Counted from the stretch's first letter, positions 7,427-15,344 are shown. The stretch is DNA of 37,855 bases from an uncultured Pseudomonadota bacterium (GCA_903953455.1 CAJBJW010000364.1:1-37855); one strand, 5' to 3'. Notes: a model not told the origin generated them from the letters alone. Translations and numbers: made by a program.

Positions 7427-9244
7427 ATGAAAAAACATTTCATGAACATTTTCTTTATTCTTGCCATCAGTAGTGCAAGTTACTTTGTTTTTGAACGAAT
7501 GAACTCTGAACCACCTGTTGATAATTCACTGGCATATTCAGACTTTATTTCGCGTGTTAAAAATAAACAAGTTGACCGTGTTGAAATAATGGGGCAAATG
7601 ATCAAGTTACGTACATCAGATGGCGAAACTTACGAAACATTTAACCCAGGTGATGGTCATCTCATTGACGATTTACTTGCTGCTGATGTACAAATTCGCA
7701 CAAGAGTGCCTACTCAACAATCGATGTTTATGCAAATCTTCATCGCTTGGTTCCCCATGTTCTTATTTATTTTAGTATGGGTCATTTATATGCGTCGTTC
7801 ACAAGGAATGGGCGCAAATGGCTTTGGTAAAAGCAAAGCGAAAATGCTAGAAGAAGATAAATTAACCGTTAAATTTGCAGATGTTGCAGGTTGCGAGGAA
7901 GCAAAAGAAGAAGTATCGGAATTAGTTGATTTTCTAGCTGATCCACAAAAATTCCAAAAACTTGGCGGTCAAATTCCACGCGGTATTTTAATGGTTGGCC
8001 CGCCAGGAACAGGTAAAACACTCATTGCAAAAGCCATTGCAGGTGAAGCAGGTGTTAAATTTTTTAGTATTTCAGGTTCTGACTTTGTTGAAATGTTTGT
8101 AGGTGTTGGTGCATCACGTGTGCGCGATATGTTTGCACAAGCAAAAGAGCATTCACCTTGTATCATTTTCATTGATGAAATTGACGCGGTTGGACGTCAA
8201 CGCGGTGGTGCTGGCATGGGAGGAGGCAACGATGAACGTGAGCAAACTTTAAACCAATTACTCGTCGAAATGGATGGTTTTAACGGAAATGAAGGTGTCA
8301 TTATTATTGCCGCAACTAACCGTGCTGATGTACTTGATAAAGCACTACTTCGTCCAGGTCGCTTTGATCGTCAAGTTAATGTTGGTTTACCTGACGTACG
8401 TGGTCGCGAACAAATCCTCAATGTTCACATTAAAAAAGTACCTGCCGCTTTAGATGTCAAGTTATACGACTTAGCGAGAGGTACACCAGGCTTTTCTGGC
8501 GCGGATTTGGCTAATATTGTCAATGAAGCAGCTCTACTCGCTGCACGCTCCAATAAAAAAGAAGTTACCATGAGTGACCTCGAAAAAGCCAAAGACAAAA
8601 TTCTTATGGGCGCTGAAAAACGCACCATGGTGATGAGTGAAGAAGATAAATTACTCACTGCATATCATGAAGCGGGACATTGTATTGTCGGTCAACTATC
8701 ACCCGAACATGACGCTGTTTATAAAGTCAGCATTATGCCACGTGGTCGCGCCTTAGGTATTACGATGTTCCTGCCTGAACAAGATCAATACAGTGCAAGT
8801 AAACGTAAACTTGAGAGTCAAATTGCGAGCTTATTTGGTGGACGCATTGCGGAATTGATGATTTACGGTGGAGATCGTGTTACAACCGGTGCATCTAACG
8901 ATATCGAAAGAGCGACTGAACTAGCACGTAACATGGTAACTCGATGGGGATTTTCTGAAAAATTAGGTCCTCTAGTTTACGGTGAAGAAAGTGGTCAACC
9001 ATTTATGGGATATGCGGCTAAAGGTGGTAAAAACTCTGAATCTGTAACCCAACAAATAGATGAAGAAATTCGTGGCGTGATTGATTCGAATTACCAACGT
9101 GCTGAGAAAATTTTGCAAGATAACATCAGTATTTTGCATAATATGGCAAAAGCATTAATGAAATGGGAAACCATTGATAAAACACAAATCGATGCGCTAA
9201 TGATGGGCAATGAGCCATTGCCACACCCAGAGTTCCCGCAATAA
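7427..9244 (+). CDS. ftsH: membrane-bound AAA+ zinc protease FtsH
   Basis: FtsH degrades misfolded membrane proteins and short-lived regulators, pulling them through an ATP-driven hexamer. In order: membrane segment about 5-23, periplasmic domain about 30-100, membrane segment 102-122, AAA module with Walker A GPPGTGKT (191-198) and Walker B IIFIDEID, second region of homology NRADVLDKALLRPGRFDR, and the zinc protease motif HEAGH (414-418). At 605 residues it is slightly shorter than E. coli FtsH because the C-terminal tail is short. Its regulators HflK and HflC are encoded at 24766-26866 in this window. A hairpin terminator follows. FtsH is often next to rlmE, which is not seen here. Confidence 0.97.
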   Translation: MKKHFMNIFFILAISSASYFVFERMNSEPPVDNSLAYSDFISRVKNKQVDRVEIMGQMIKLRTSDGETYETFNPGDGHLIDDLLAADVQIRTRVPTQQSMFMQIFIAWFPMFLFILVWVIYMRRSQGMGANGFGKSKAKMLEEDKLTVKFADVAGCEEAKEEVSELVDFLADPQKFQKLGGQIPRGILMVGPPGTGKTLIAKAIAGEAGVKFFSISGSDFVEMFVGVGASRVRDMFAQAKEHSPCIIFIDEIDAVGRQRGGAGMGGGNDEREQTLNQLLVEMDGFNGNEGVIIIAATNRADVLDKALLRPGRFDRQVNVGLPDVRGREQILNVHIKKVPAALDVKLYDLARGTPGFSGADLANIVNEAALLAARSNKKEVTMSDLEKAKDKILMGAEKRTMVMSEEDKLLTAYHEAGHCIVGQLSPEHDAVYKVSIMPRGRALGITMFLPEQDQYSASKRKLESQIASLFGGRIAELMIYGGDRVTTGASNDIERATELARNMVTRWGFSEKLGPLVYGEESGQPFMGYAAKGGKNSESVTQQIDEEIRGVIDSNYQRAEKILQDNISILHNMAKALMKWETIDKTQIDALMMGNEPLPHPEFPQ

Positions 9245-9252
9245 ATTCTTAA

Positions 9253-9290
9253 AATACCGCGAATACTATTTTGGTATTCGCGGTGTTTAT
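9253..9290 (+). terminator. terminator after ftsH
   Basis: ACCGCGAATAC (9256-9266) and GTATTCGCGGT (9274-9284) form a perfect 11-bp stem with a 7-nt loop, followed by the short T-rich stretch GTTTATTT. An upstream A-run extends the stem. The next gene starts 16 bp later, so readthrough may occur. Confidence 0.75.
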
Positions 9291-9305
9291 TTCGCTAGAT
9301 CCTCT

Positions 9306-9653
9306 ATGAAAATAACACTCTACCATAATCCTCAATGCAGTAAATCACGTGAAACATTAAAACTTTTGCAAGAAAAAGACGTTGAAGTGATTATTTTTGA
9401 ATATCTAAAAAACCCGCTTACACTTTCTGAATTAGAATCTATTTCACAAAAACTCAATATGCAACCGCGTCAATTTATGCGTACACAAGAAGATGCCTAT
9501 AAAACAGAAAATTTAGCGGATGCGACTTTATCCAATAAGGATCTTTTTCAAGCAATTATCAATCATCCAAGGTTACTTGAACGCCCTATTGCTATTTCGC
9601 AAAACAGCGCAGCAGTTGGTCGTCCACCTGAAAACGTTTTAGCGTTATTGTAA
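9306..9653 (+). CDS. ArsC/YfgD-like glutaredoxin-dependent arsenate reductase family protein
   Basis: This 115-residue thioredoxin-fold protein has the ArsC active-site loop HNPQCSKSRETL, with catalytic Cys11. It also has the family motif RPIAI near residue 85 and ends with a GRPPENVLALL-type tail. Family members reduce arsenate using glutathione and glutaredoxin, but the YfgD branch is chromosomal, not linked to ars genes, and of uncertain function. The start at 9306 is chosen because it gives the canonical MKITLYHNPQC N-terminus. A longer frame from 9210 overlaps ftsH and runs through the terminator. No ars operon genes are adjacent. E. coli yfgD is also a neighbour of hda, which favours the YfgD assignment. 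Confidence 0.88.
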   Translation: MKITLYHNPQCSKSRETLKLLQEKDVEVIIFEYLKNPLTLSELESISQKLNMQPRQFMRTQEDAYKTENLADATLSNKDLFQAIINHPRLLERPIAISQNSAAVGRPPENVLALL

Positions 9654-10024
9654 TGGTTAAATTAGAAGCAAAATTCTATTATTGGCTAGCACTCAGTGCA
9701 TTTTTAGGATTATTTACGTTACTTATGCTTTGGCATACCATTCTGGCACCTTCAACACGTTTTCCCATTGCCCTACTCCTCATAATTACCGTTACACCGC
9801 TACTAATTCCCCTCAGAGGCATACTTAAGGAAAATAGAAAGAGTTGCGGATGGATGGCCTATATCAGTCTATTTTATATCATTCATGGTGTCACTGAATG
9901 CTATGCAAACGATGCAGAACGCTATTATGCCTCTTTAGAAGTCTTTTTTAGTATACTACTGTTTTTAGGGTCTGCATTTTATGTGCGCACTGTCAGCAAA
10001 ACAATCGAAATACCTCATGCCTGA
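9653..10024 (+). CDS. DUF2069 family small integral membrane protein
   Basis: The 123-residue protein has four predicted membrane helices (about 10-28, 38-56, 66-84 and 96-112). Features such as WMAYISLFYIIHGVTECYA are typical of the DUF2069 family. Members often lie near hda or ArsC-like genes in gammaproteobacteria; their function is unknown. The start overlaps the stop of the ArsC-like gene (TAATG) and the end overlaps the start of hda, so the three genes form one translationally coupled unit. Confidence 0.8.
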   Translation: MVKLEAKFYYWLALSAFLGLFTLLMLWHTILAPSTRFPIALLLIITVTPLLIPLRGILKENRKSCGWMAYISLFYIIHGVTECYANDAERYYASLEVFFSILLFLGSAFYVRTVSKTIEIPHA

Positions 10025-10721
10025 ACAATATCCGCTTCATTTTGAATTTCTAGCAAATCAGACATTTAATGATTTTTTTTCTGGAGAAAATCAACCAATC
10101 ATCGAAAATCTACAACATTGTGTATTAGGAAATGGAGAGAAAAATATTTTTCTTTGGGGAAAGTCCGGGCAAGGAAAAAGCCATCTACTCCAAGCGTGTT
10201 GTCATTTTGCACAACAACATCAAAAACCTTCATTTTATTTTGATTTATCGCGTAATTCCAGACATCAACCAGCCATTCTAAAAGGTATTGATGAATATGA
10301 TGTGGTGTGCCTTGATAATGTAGACACTGTTGTTGGAAATGAAAGCTGGGAACTTGCTATATATGAACTGATGAAATATCAATATCAGAAAGGACACCAA
10401 TTAATTATTTCATCAAGTTATTTGCCAAATCACTTGGAAGTTATCACGAGCAACCTAAAAGAATATTTAAACTGGGGTTTAATTCTACAATTGAAAACCC
10501 TAGTAGATACTAACAACATTGACGCACTCATTTTCAAAGCAGATTCAATGGGATTTGAGATTTCACCGCAGGCAGGTCGATTTTTAGTTATTCAACATCA
10601 AGCTGAACTGCATGATCTGTGGCTTTTACTTGAAAAAATAGACCGGGCATCATTAGCTGCCAAGCGAAAATTAACGGTTCCATTTCTTAAACAATTATTC
10701 AATACCACCAAACTCTATTGA
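10017..10721 (+). CDS. hda: Hda, DnaA-inactivating AAA+ protein (with unusual box VII)
   Basis: Hda with the sliding clamp stimulates ATP hydrolysis by DnaA after initiation (RIDA). The start at 10017 gives 234 residues and puts the clamp-binding motif QYPLHF (4-9, pattern Q-x-x-L-x-F/L) at the N-terminus, as in known Hda. A longer frame from 9981 would lie further inside the DUF2069 gene. The P-loop is GKSGQGKSH and Walker B is VVCLDNVD. The C-terminal helix ends IDRASLAAKRKLTVPFLKQL, the strongest family signature. At the box VII position, where E. coli Hda has S-R-L-D-W-G with arginine-finger Arg153, this protein has E-Y-L-N-W-G with Tyr150. The usual catalytic arginine is thus absent at the aligned position. 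The gene overlaps DUF2069 by 8 bp. Confidence 0.88.
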   Translation: MPEQYPLHFEFLANQTFNDFFSGENQPIIENLQHCVLGNGEKNIFLWGKSGQGKSHLLQACCHFAQQHQKPSFYFDLSRNSRHQPAILKGIDEYDVVCLDNVDTVVGNESWELAIYELMKYQYQKGHQLIISSSYLPNHLEVITSNLKEYLNWGLILQLKTLVDTNNIDALIFKADSMGFEISPQAGRFLVIQHQAELHDLWLLLEKIDRASLAAKRKLTVPFLKQLFNTTKLY

Positions 10722-10812
10722 CGTGTAATGGTCAATTAAATTCTTAACAGAACATCTTCTAAGTTCGGACTCTATGCGTTTTTGAGTGAACTCTTCAAAA
10801 AATTTAGCACAT

Positions 10813-10856
10813 AAAAAACCCACCCTAGGCTTTAAATCTAGAGTGGGTTTTATTTA
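10813..10856. terminator. bidirectional terminator between hda and tal
   Basis: AAAACCCACCCTAG and CTAGAGTGGGTTTT form a stem with one mismatch and a loop of about 9 nt. An A-run lies on one side and a T-run on the other, so it can end transcripts of both convergent genes. Confidence 0.85.
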
Positions 10857-10867
10857 TTAAACGAAAA

Positions 10868-11854
10868 TTAAGCTTCTAGAGCAGCTAAACGGTTCGCTAA
10901 CAATTCTTCCAAAACAACAAGCGCTTTTGCAAAACCATCAATGCCTTCTGCAAGTTTTTCTGAAGCCATACGGTTTTCAGCATGCATATGCTCAAACGTT
11001 GCATGATCAACACTAATTTTCTCAATTGACGATGCAGCAGCGTTCTCTACTGTCAATTTACGTGGCAATTCACCCTGTGTTTTTTGTAATTCATCAAGTA
11101 ATGAAGGTGCAATTGTCAGTAAATCACTACCTGCTAATTCTGTAATTTCGCCAACGTTACGGAAACTTGCGCCCATAACTTCAGTGTTGTAACCGAATTT
11201 TTTATAATAATTATAAATTTCAGTAACAGATACAACACCCGGATCTTCAGCAGGCGTATATGAATCACGACCTGTATCTTTTTTGTACCAATCTAAAATA
11301 CGACCCACAAAAGGTGAAATTAACGTAATACCATTTTCAGCACACGCAATCGCTTGATGCAAACCAAACAGTAATGTTAAGTTACAGTGAATACCTTCTT
11401 TCTCTAAAACTGCTGCAGCTTGGATACCTTCCCATGTTGCTGCAATTTTAATCAATACACGCTTACGATCAATGCCTGCGGCTTCGTACTGCGCGATTAA
11501 TTCACGTCCTTTGGTAACGGTCGCAGCGGTATCAAAAGATAAACGTGCGTCTACTTCTGTTGAAACGCGACCAGGAATGATTTCTAAAATTTTCAAACCA
11601 AACGAGACGGCTAAACGATCAAACGCCAATGTGACAACATCCGCTGCAGATGCACTTGCACCTAAAGTCCCACGCGCCCCTTTCAATGTATCATCAACAA
11701 TACCTTGATATTGTGGCATTTGAGCAGCTGCTGTGATTAAAGACGGGTTTGTTGTTGCATCACGCGGCGTAAAAGCTTCAATAGCTTGAATATCACCAGT
11801 ATCTGCCACAACTACTGTGACTTCTTTCAATTGCTCAAGTAAAGACTTACTCAT
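10868..11854 (-). CDS. tal: transaldolase (TalB type)
   Basis: Transaldolase moves a three-carbon unit between sugar phosphates. Here it serves the regeneration branch of the RuMP cycle as well as the pentose phosphate pathway. The 328 residues match the classical TalA/TalB subfamily in length. The Schiff-base lysine is Lys136 in VLIKIAATWEG. Other family motifs are VADTGD (16-21), DATTNPSL (32-39) and LISPFVGRILDWY. A TAGGTAA site precedes the ATG at 11854. It is the last gene of the hps-phi-tkt-repeat proteins-tal block. The gap to the upstream repeat-protein gene is 40 bp without a hairpin, so co-transcription is likely. A bidirectional terminator follows. Confidence 0.97.
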   Translation of the reverse strand: MSKSLLEQLKEVTVVVADTGDIQAIEAFTPRDATTNPSLITAAAQMPQYQGIVDDTLKGARGTLGASASAADVVTLAFDRLAVSFGLKILEIIPGRVSTEVDARLSFDTAATVTKGRELIAQYEAAGIDRKRVLIKIAATWEGIQAAAVLEKEGIHCNLTLLFGLHQAIACAENGITLISPFVGRILDWYKKDTGRDSYTPAEDPGVVSVTEIYNYYKKFGYNTEVMGASFRNVGEITELAGSDLLTIAPSLLDELQKTQGELPRKLTVENAAASSIEKISVDHATFEHMHAENRMASEKLAEGIDGFAKALVVLEELLANRLAALEA

Positions 11855-11894
11855 TGTAAATTACCTATGTTATAAATTAAATAATGAATATAAA

Positions 11895-12497
11895 TTAGCG
11901 TTGACCTTGCAAGTATTTTTCAACACCTGTCACAGCAACACTTTCAACCACAGCGTTTACGACCGCAATTGCTTCAGCTTTAGCTTGAGAAGCCGTTACA
12001 AGAGCTTGTCTGGCTAAATATTTACTGACACTGCTTGTAGTTGTTTCAGGACGACTTTGCAAATAACTTTCAACGCTAGTTGTTTTTTGTTTTGGCGGTG
12101 TATGTCGATCTGCTACATTTTTTTTAAGCATATACTTCGCGACACCACTCATAGGCGTGTTAATCTGACTTGCCAAATAACGTTCAACACCAGATTTTAC
12201 AACAGGTGCACTATCTTTATTGTTATTTAAATATTTTGCAACACCCGTTAACACGACAACAGGCTTATTTCGCTCGTTAATAGCTTGTCGTGCTAAATAC
12301 TTAGCCACACCACTAGGTTGATTGAGCTCTTGACTTTTCAAGTATTTATCAACTTTACTGAGCGAAGGTGTTGTTGTTTGGATTTCTAAATAACGACTTA
12401 CACCAGTCCCATCATGAGCTAAAATAGCATTTCGCGCTGAGGATGTCGTGTAAGCATTTTCAGAATGTGTACCAAAAAGACTTGAAAAAAAGCCCAT
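11895..12497 (-). CDS. unrecognised protein with nine GV-x-[KR]-Y-L repeats
   Basis: I do not recognise this 200-residue protein. Nearly all of it is built around a short motif, [ST]-[GSK]-V-x-[KRS]-Y-[LM], often followed by x-x-Q. The nine copies start at residues 31, 47, 62, 84, 102, 117, 140, 155 and 190. Spacing varies from about 15 to 35 residues, and the linkers are polar and rich in Thr, Pro, Lys and Asn. The linkers look disordered, so this resembles an array of binding motifs more than a folded repeat domain. No signal peptide or membrane helix is present; the first residues (MGFFSSLFG) could form a short amphipathic helix. Its ATG lies 2 bp after the stop of the other repeat protein, with a G-rich ribosome binding site. 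It lies between tkt and tal, so a link to RuMP enzymes is possible but only inferred. Confidence 0.8.
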   Translation of the reverse strand: MGFFSSLFGTHSENAYTTSSARNAILAHDGTGVSRYLEIQTTTPSLSKVDKYLKSQELNQPSGVAKYLARQAINERNKPVVVLTGVAKYLNNNKDSAPVVKSGVERYLASQINTPMSGVAKYMLKKNVADRHTPPKQKTTSVESYLQSRPETTTSSVSKYLARQALVTASQAKAEAIAVVNAVVESVAVTGVEKYLQGQR

Positions 12498-12499
12498 AA

Positions 12500-13138
12500 C
12501 TACCCCCGATCTGTATCGTTTTGAGCAGATGATTTGTGTGCGACATTTTGTCTAGCAATATATCGAGCCACATTTGTTGGAATCGTGTTGCGTTCTAAAT
12601 ATTTACTTACTCCTGATACTTTAGGAATTCTAGCATTTAAGTAACGTGTTACACCCGTTTCACCTGAAGCATAAACGCTATGGTGAGATACAGTTGAAGA
12701 CGTTTTAGAGCTTTTAGCCAAAGCAAAGCCACCTACTGCTGCCGCCGCTAACAAACCTAAAAACAACAAATTAGAATCACCTTCTTTTTCTACTTTGGCA
12801 ACAGATACATTTTCACTCACAGTTGATGCTGATTGAATTGAAGGTGTTGATTTGGTATGTTTATAGTTTTCATCACTATAAAGCACTTTAGGCTCGAAAT
12901 TTGTTGCAGGGTATCTTGCATCGAAAGCTTCTTCAACTACTGGTGCAGGAGTTGCCGCAGGTGCAGATTTCGTTGTTGCTGCGGGAGCAGCCGGTGCAGA
13001 AGATTTTACAGAAGCGTCTTGATATAGAACTTTAGGTTCAAAATCTGCTGCTGGATATTGATTACCAGCAATTGCGACAAATGAATTGGCCATCAGCAAC
13101 GTGGTGACAGCAATTTGTAGTAAATTATTTTTTTTCAC
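12500..13138 (-). CDS. unrecognised membrane-anchored protein with signal peptide and three GV-x-[KR]-Y-L repeats
   Basis: I do not recognise this 212-residue protein. A typical signal peptide (1-25, cleavage probably after AIAG or nearby) is followed by two copies of YPAxxFEPKVLYxD (28-41 and 76-89), joined by an Ala/Pro/Ser-rich linker. A hydrophobic helix, NLLFLGLLAAAAVGGFALA (123-141), is followed by a Lys/Ser-rich stretch. The C-terminal part carries TGVTRYL (161-167), SGVSKYL (175-181) and TNVARYI (188-194), the same motif that fills the neighbouring protein. The predicted topology is a periplasmic N-part and a cytoplasmic repeat tail. The gene lies 81 bp after tkt and is directly followed by the nine-repeat gene, so the pair is surely co-expressed and probably co-functional. 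An AGG site lies 5 nt before the ATG. Confidence 0.8.
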   Translation of the reverse strand: MKKNNLLQIAVTTLLMANSFVAIAGNQYPAADFEPKVLYQDASVKSSAPAAPAATTKSAPAATPAPVVEEAFDARYPATNFEPKVLYSDENYKHTKSTPSIQSASTVSENVSVAKVEKEGDSNLLFLGLLAAAAVGGFALAKSSKTSSTVSHHSVYASGETGVTRYLNARIPKVSGVSKYLERNTIPTNVARYIARQNVAHKSSAQNDTDRG

Positions 13139-13219
13139 ATTGACACCTATCGATTAAAAGTAATCGTCACCCATTTATCACAGAGAAAACAGATGACGAG
13201 TACTAAATAAATTTAGAAA

Positions 13220-15205
13220 TTAAAGTACCGCTTTAACGTGTTTGACTACATTTTCAACGGTGAAACCAAAATGCTCAAATAATACGCCACCAGGTGCAGA
13301 CTCACCAAACGTATCAATACCAACTACTTCACCTTCTAAGCCAACATATTTACGCCAAAAATCAGATACACCTGCTTCAATAGCGACGCGTTTCACGCCA
13401 GGTATCAAAACACTGTCTTTATAAGCTTTATCTTGACGATCAAAAACATTAGTTGAAGGCATTGAAACAACTCGTGCATGAATCCCTTCTGCTTCAAGTG
13501 CAACTTGCGATTTAATCGCTAATGCAACTTCAGAACCTGTCGCAATTAATACTACATCTGCTTTACTTGATGCTTCAGCTATAATATAAGCACCTTTACG
13601 CATTGCTACAATTTGAGCTTCATCGTGTGCAATCGCAGGAATAGCTTGTCGACTTAACACTAAGCTTGTTGGGCCATTATGACGTTCAATAGCACTTACC
13701 CAAGCAACAGCTGTTTCAGTTGAATCAGCTGGACGCCAAACATCCATATTTGGAATGTAACGTAATCCAGATGTATTTTCGATAGGTTGATGTGTTGGAC
13801 CGTCTTCGCCTTGACCAATAGAATCATGGGTTAACACAGCAATAGTTCGCTGTTTCATCAATGCGGCCATGCGTAATGCACTTTTTGCATAATCTGAGAA
13901 CATATGGAATGTGCCACCAAATGGAATAAATCCACCGTGCAAGGCCATACCATTCATGATGGCATACATACCAAATTCACGAACGCCATAAGAAATATAG
14001 TTACCAGGTTTTTTACCACTAACGTGTGTAAAACTTGGACAGCTAGTCAAATTTGAACCCGTTAAATCAGCAGAACCACCTAAAAATTCAGGTAACGTTG
14101 CCGCTAAACCGGCAATGACTTTTTGTGATGATTGACGAGATGCTAAATTTTCAGCTTTTTCGTTAAATGCGTGGATTAATTCGCTCGTTACAGTTGCCCA
14201 GTTAGACGGCAGCTCTCCTGCTACACGACGTTTAAACTCCGCTGCTAATTCTGGATGTGCTACTGCATAAGCATCGAATTTTGCATTCCATGCCGCTTCT
14301 ACTGAATTTCCTTTTGCTTTTGCATCCCAACCTGCGTAAACATTTTCTGGAATAACAAAAGGAGCATGCGTCCAGCCTAACGCTTCACGCGTTAACGCAA
14401 CTTCTGCATCACCTAATGCTGAGCCGTGACAATCGTGACTGCCACTTTTATTTGGTGAACCAAAACCAATAATGGTTTTGCAGCAAATCATAGAGGGCTT
14501 ATCTGTTACCGCTTTTGCAGCAGTCACTGCAGCATTTATTGCATCTGCATCGTGACCATCTACAGATTGAACATGCCAACCGTAAGCTTCAAAACGTTTT
14601 ACTGTGTCATCAGTGTACCAGCCATCAATATGGCCATCAATAGAGATGTTATTGTCATCCCAAAATGCAACTAATTTACCAAGTCCCCAAGTACCGGCTA
14701 ATGCACACGCTTCATGAGAAACGCCTTCCATTAAACAACCATCACCTAAAAACACATATGTATGGTGGTCAACAATTTCATGGCCTGGACGGTTGAATTG
14801 GTCAGCCAATAATTTCTCTGCCATGGCAAAACCAACACCGTTGGTGACACCTTGACCTAATGGACCTGTTGTAGTTTCGATACCTGGCGCATAACTGTAT
14901 TCAGGATGTCCTGCGCATTTGGAATGCAATTGACGAAACGACTGCAATTCTTTCATTGGCAGGTCGTAGCCAGATAAGTGCAGAAGAGAGTAAATTAGCA
15001 TTGAACCATGACCATTTGATAATACAAAACGATCGCGATCTGCCCAATTTGGATTTGTTGGATTATGTTTTAAATGGTCGTTCCACAACACTTCAGCGAT
15101 GTCTGCCATACCCATTGGCGCACCGGGGTGTCCTGAATTGGCTTTTTGTACTGCATCCATGCTTAAAGCGCGTATGGCATTCGCTAATTCTCTACGCGAA
15201 GTCAT
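13220..15205 (-). CDS. tkt: transketolase
   Basis: Transketolase transfers two-carbon units with thiamine diphosphate and regenerates ribulose 5-phosphate precursors in the RuMP cycle. The 661 residues are full length. Visible features are SGHPGAPMGMAD (24-35), the GPLGQG motif (114-119), the thiamine diphosphate motif starting GDG (154-156) and ending with DDNN (183-186), the catalytic-glutamate region VREFGMYAIMNG, and HDSIGQGEDGPTHQP. An AAAAGGAGAAAA site precedes the ATG. Two hairpins separate it from phi (15238-15268 and 15300-15335), so its expression may be set separately from hps-phi. The repeat-protein genes follow on the same strand. Confidence 0.97.
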   Translation of the reverse strand: MTSRRELANAIRALSMDAVQKANSGHPGAPMGMADIAEVLWNDHLKHNPTNPNWADRDRFVLSNGHGSMLIYSLLHLSGYDLPMKELQSFRQLHSKCAGHPEYSYAPGIETTTGPLGQGVTNGVGFAMAEKLLADQFNRPGHEIVDHHTYVFLGDGCLMEGVSHEACALAGTWGLGKLVAFWDDNNISIDGHIDGWYTDDTVKRFEAYGWHVQSVDGHDADAINAAVTAAKAVTDKPSMICCKTIIGFGSPNKSGSHDCHGSALGDAEVALTREALGWTHAPFVIPENVYAGWDAKAKGNSVEAAWNAKFDAYAVAHPELAAEFKRRVAGELPSNWATVTSELIHAFNEKAENLASRQSSQKVIAGLAATLPEFLGGSADLTGSNLTSCPSFTHVSGKKPGNYISYGVREFGMYAIMNGMALHGGFIPFGGTFHMFSDYAKSALRMAALMKQRTIAVLTHDSIGQGEDGPTHQPIENTSGLRYIPNMDVWRPADSTETAVAWVSAIERHNGPTSLVLSRQAIPAIAHDEAQIVAMRKGAYIIAEASSKADVVLIATGSEVALAIKSQVALEAEGIHARVVSMPSTNVFDRQDKAYKDSVLIPGVKRVAIEAGVSDFWRKYVGLEGEVVGIDTFGESAPGGVLFEHFGFTVENVVKHVKAVL

Positions 15206-15237
15206 ATTTTTCTCCTTTTGATAATTGGATTAAAAAA

Positions 15238-15268
15238 TTGCACTATTAAAAAAATTTTAATAGTGCAA
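15238..15268 (-). terminator. perfect 14-bp hairpin with T-run upstream of tkt (attenuator or partial terminator)
   Basis: TTGCACTATTAAAA (15238-15251) and TTTTAATAGTGCAA (15255-15268) are perfect inverted repeats with a 3-nt loop. On the minus strand, the direction of phi and tkt, a TTTTTT run follows at once, as in an intrinsic terminator, though the stem is AT-rich. It ends 32 bp before the tkt start, leaving no room for a tkt promoter in between. Confidence 0.65.
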
Positions 15269-15299
15269 CCCGTTTTTTATTACGTGAGTAACCAAAACA

Positions 15300-15335
15300 G
15301 TTAAAGTGAACAATTCTACAATTATTCACTTTAAC
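15300..15335 (-). repeat. long hairpin just after the phi stop codon
   Basis: GTTAAAGTGAA (15300-15310) and TTCACTTTAAC (15325-15335) pair perfectly, and inner AATT/AATT pairing extends the stem to about 16 bp with one mismatch and a 4-nt loop. It begins 9 bp past the phi stop. No good T-run follows, so it may protect the hps-phi mRNA from 3' decay rather than stop transcription. Confidence 0.6.
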
Positions 15336-15344
15336 ATTAATTAC

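Noticed and set aside
9210..9305. N-terminal extension of the ArsC-like protein reaching into ftsH
   Set aside because: It overlaps the ftsH end and reads through the terminator hairpin; the ATG at 9306 gives the canonical family N-terminus.
9981..10016. Twelve-residue extension of Hda
   Set aside because: It lies inside the DUF2069 gene and pushes the clamp-binding motif away from the N-terminus.
11895..13138. Repeat-rich region as a CRISPR array or tandem DNA repeat
   Set aside because: The repeats are at protein level only, with variable codons and spacing, within open reading frames.
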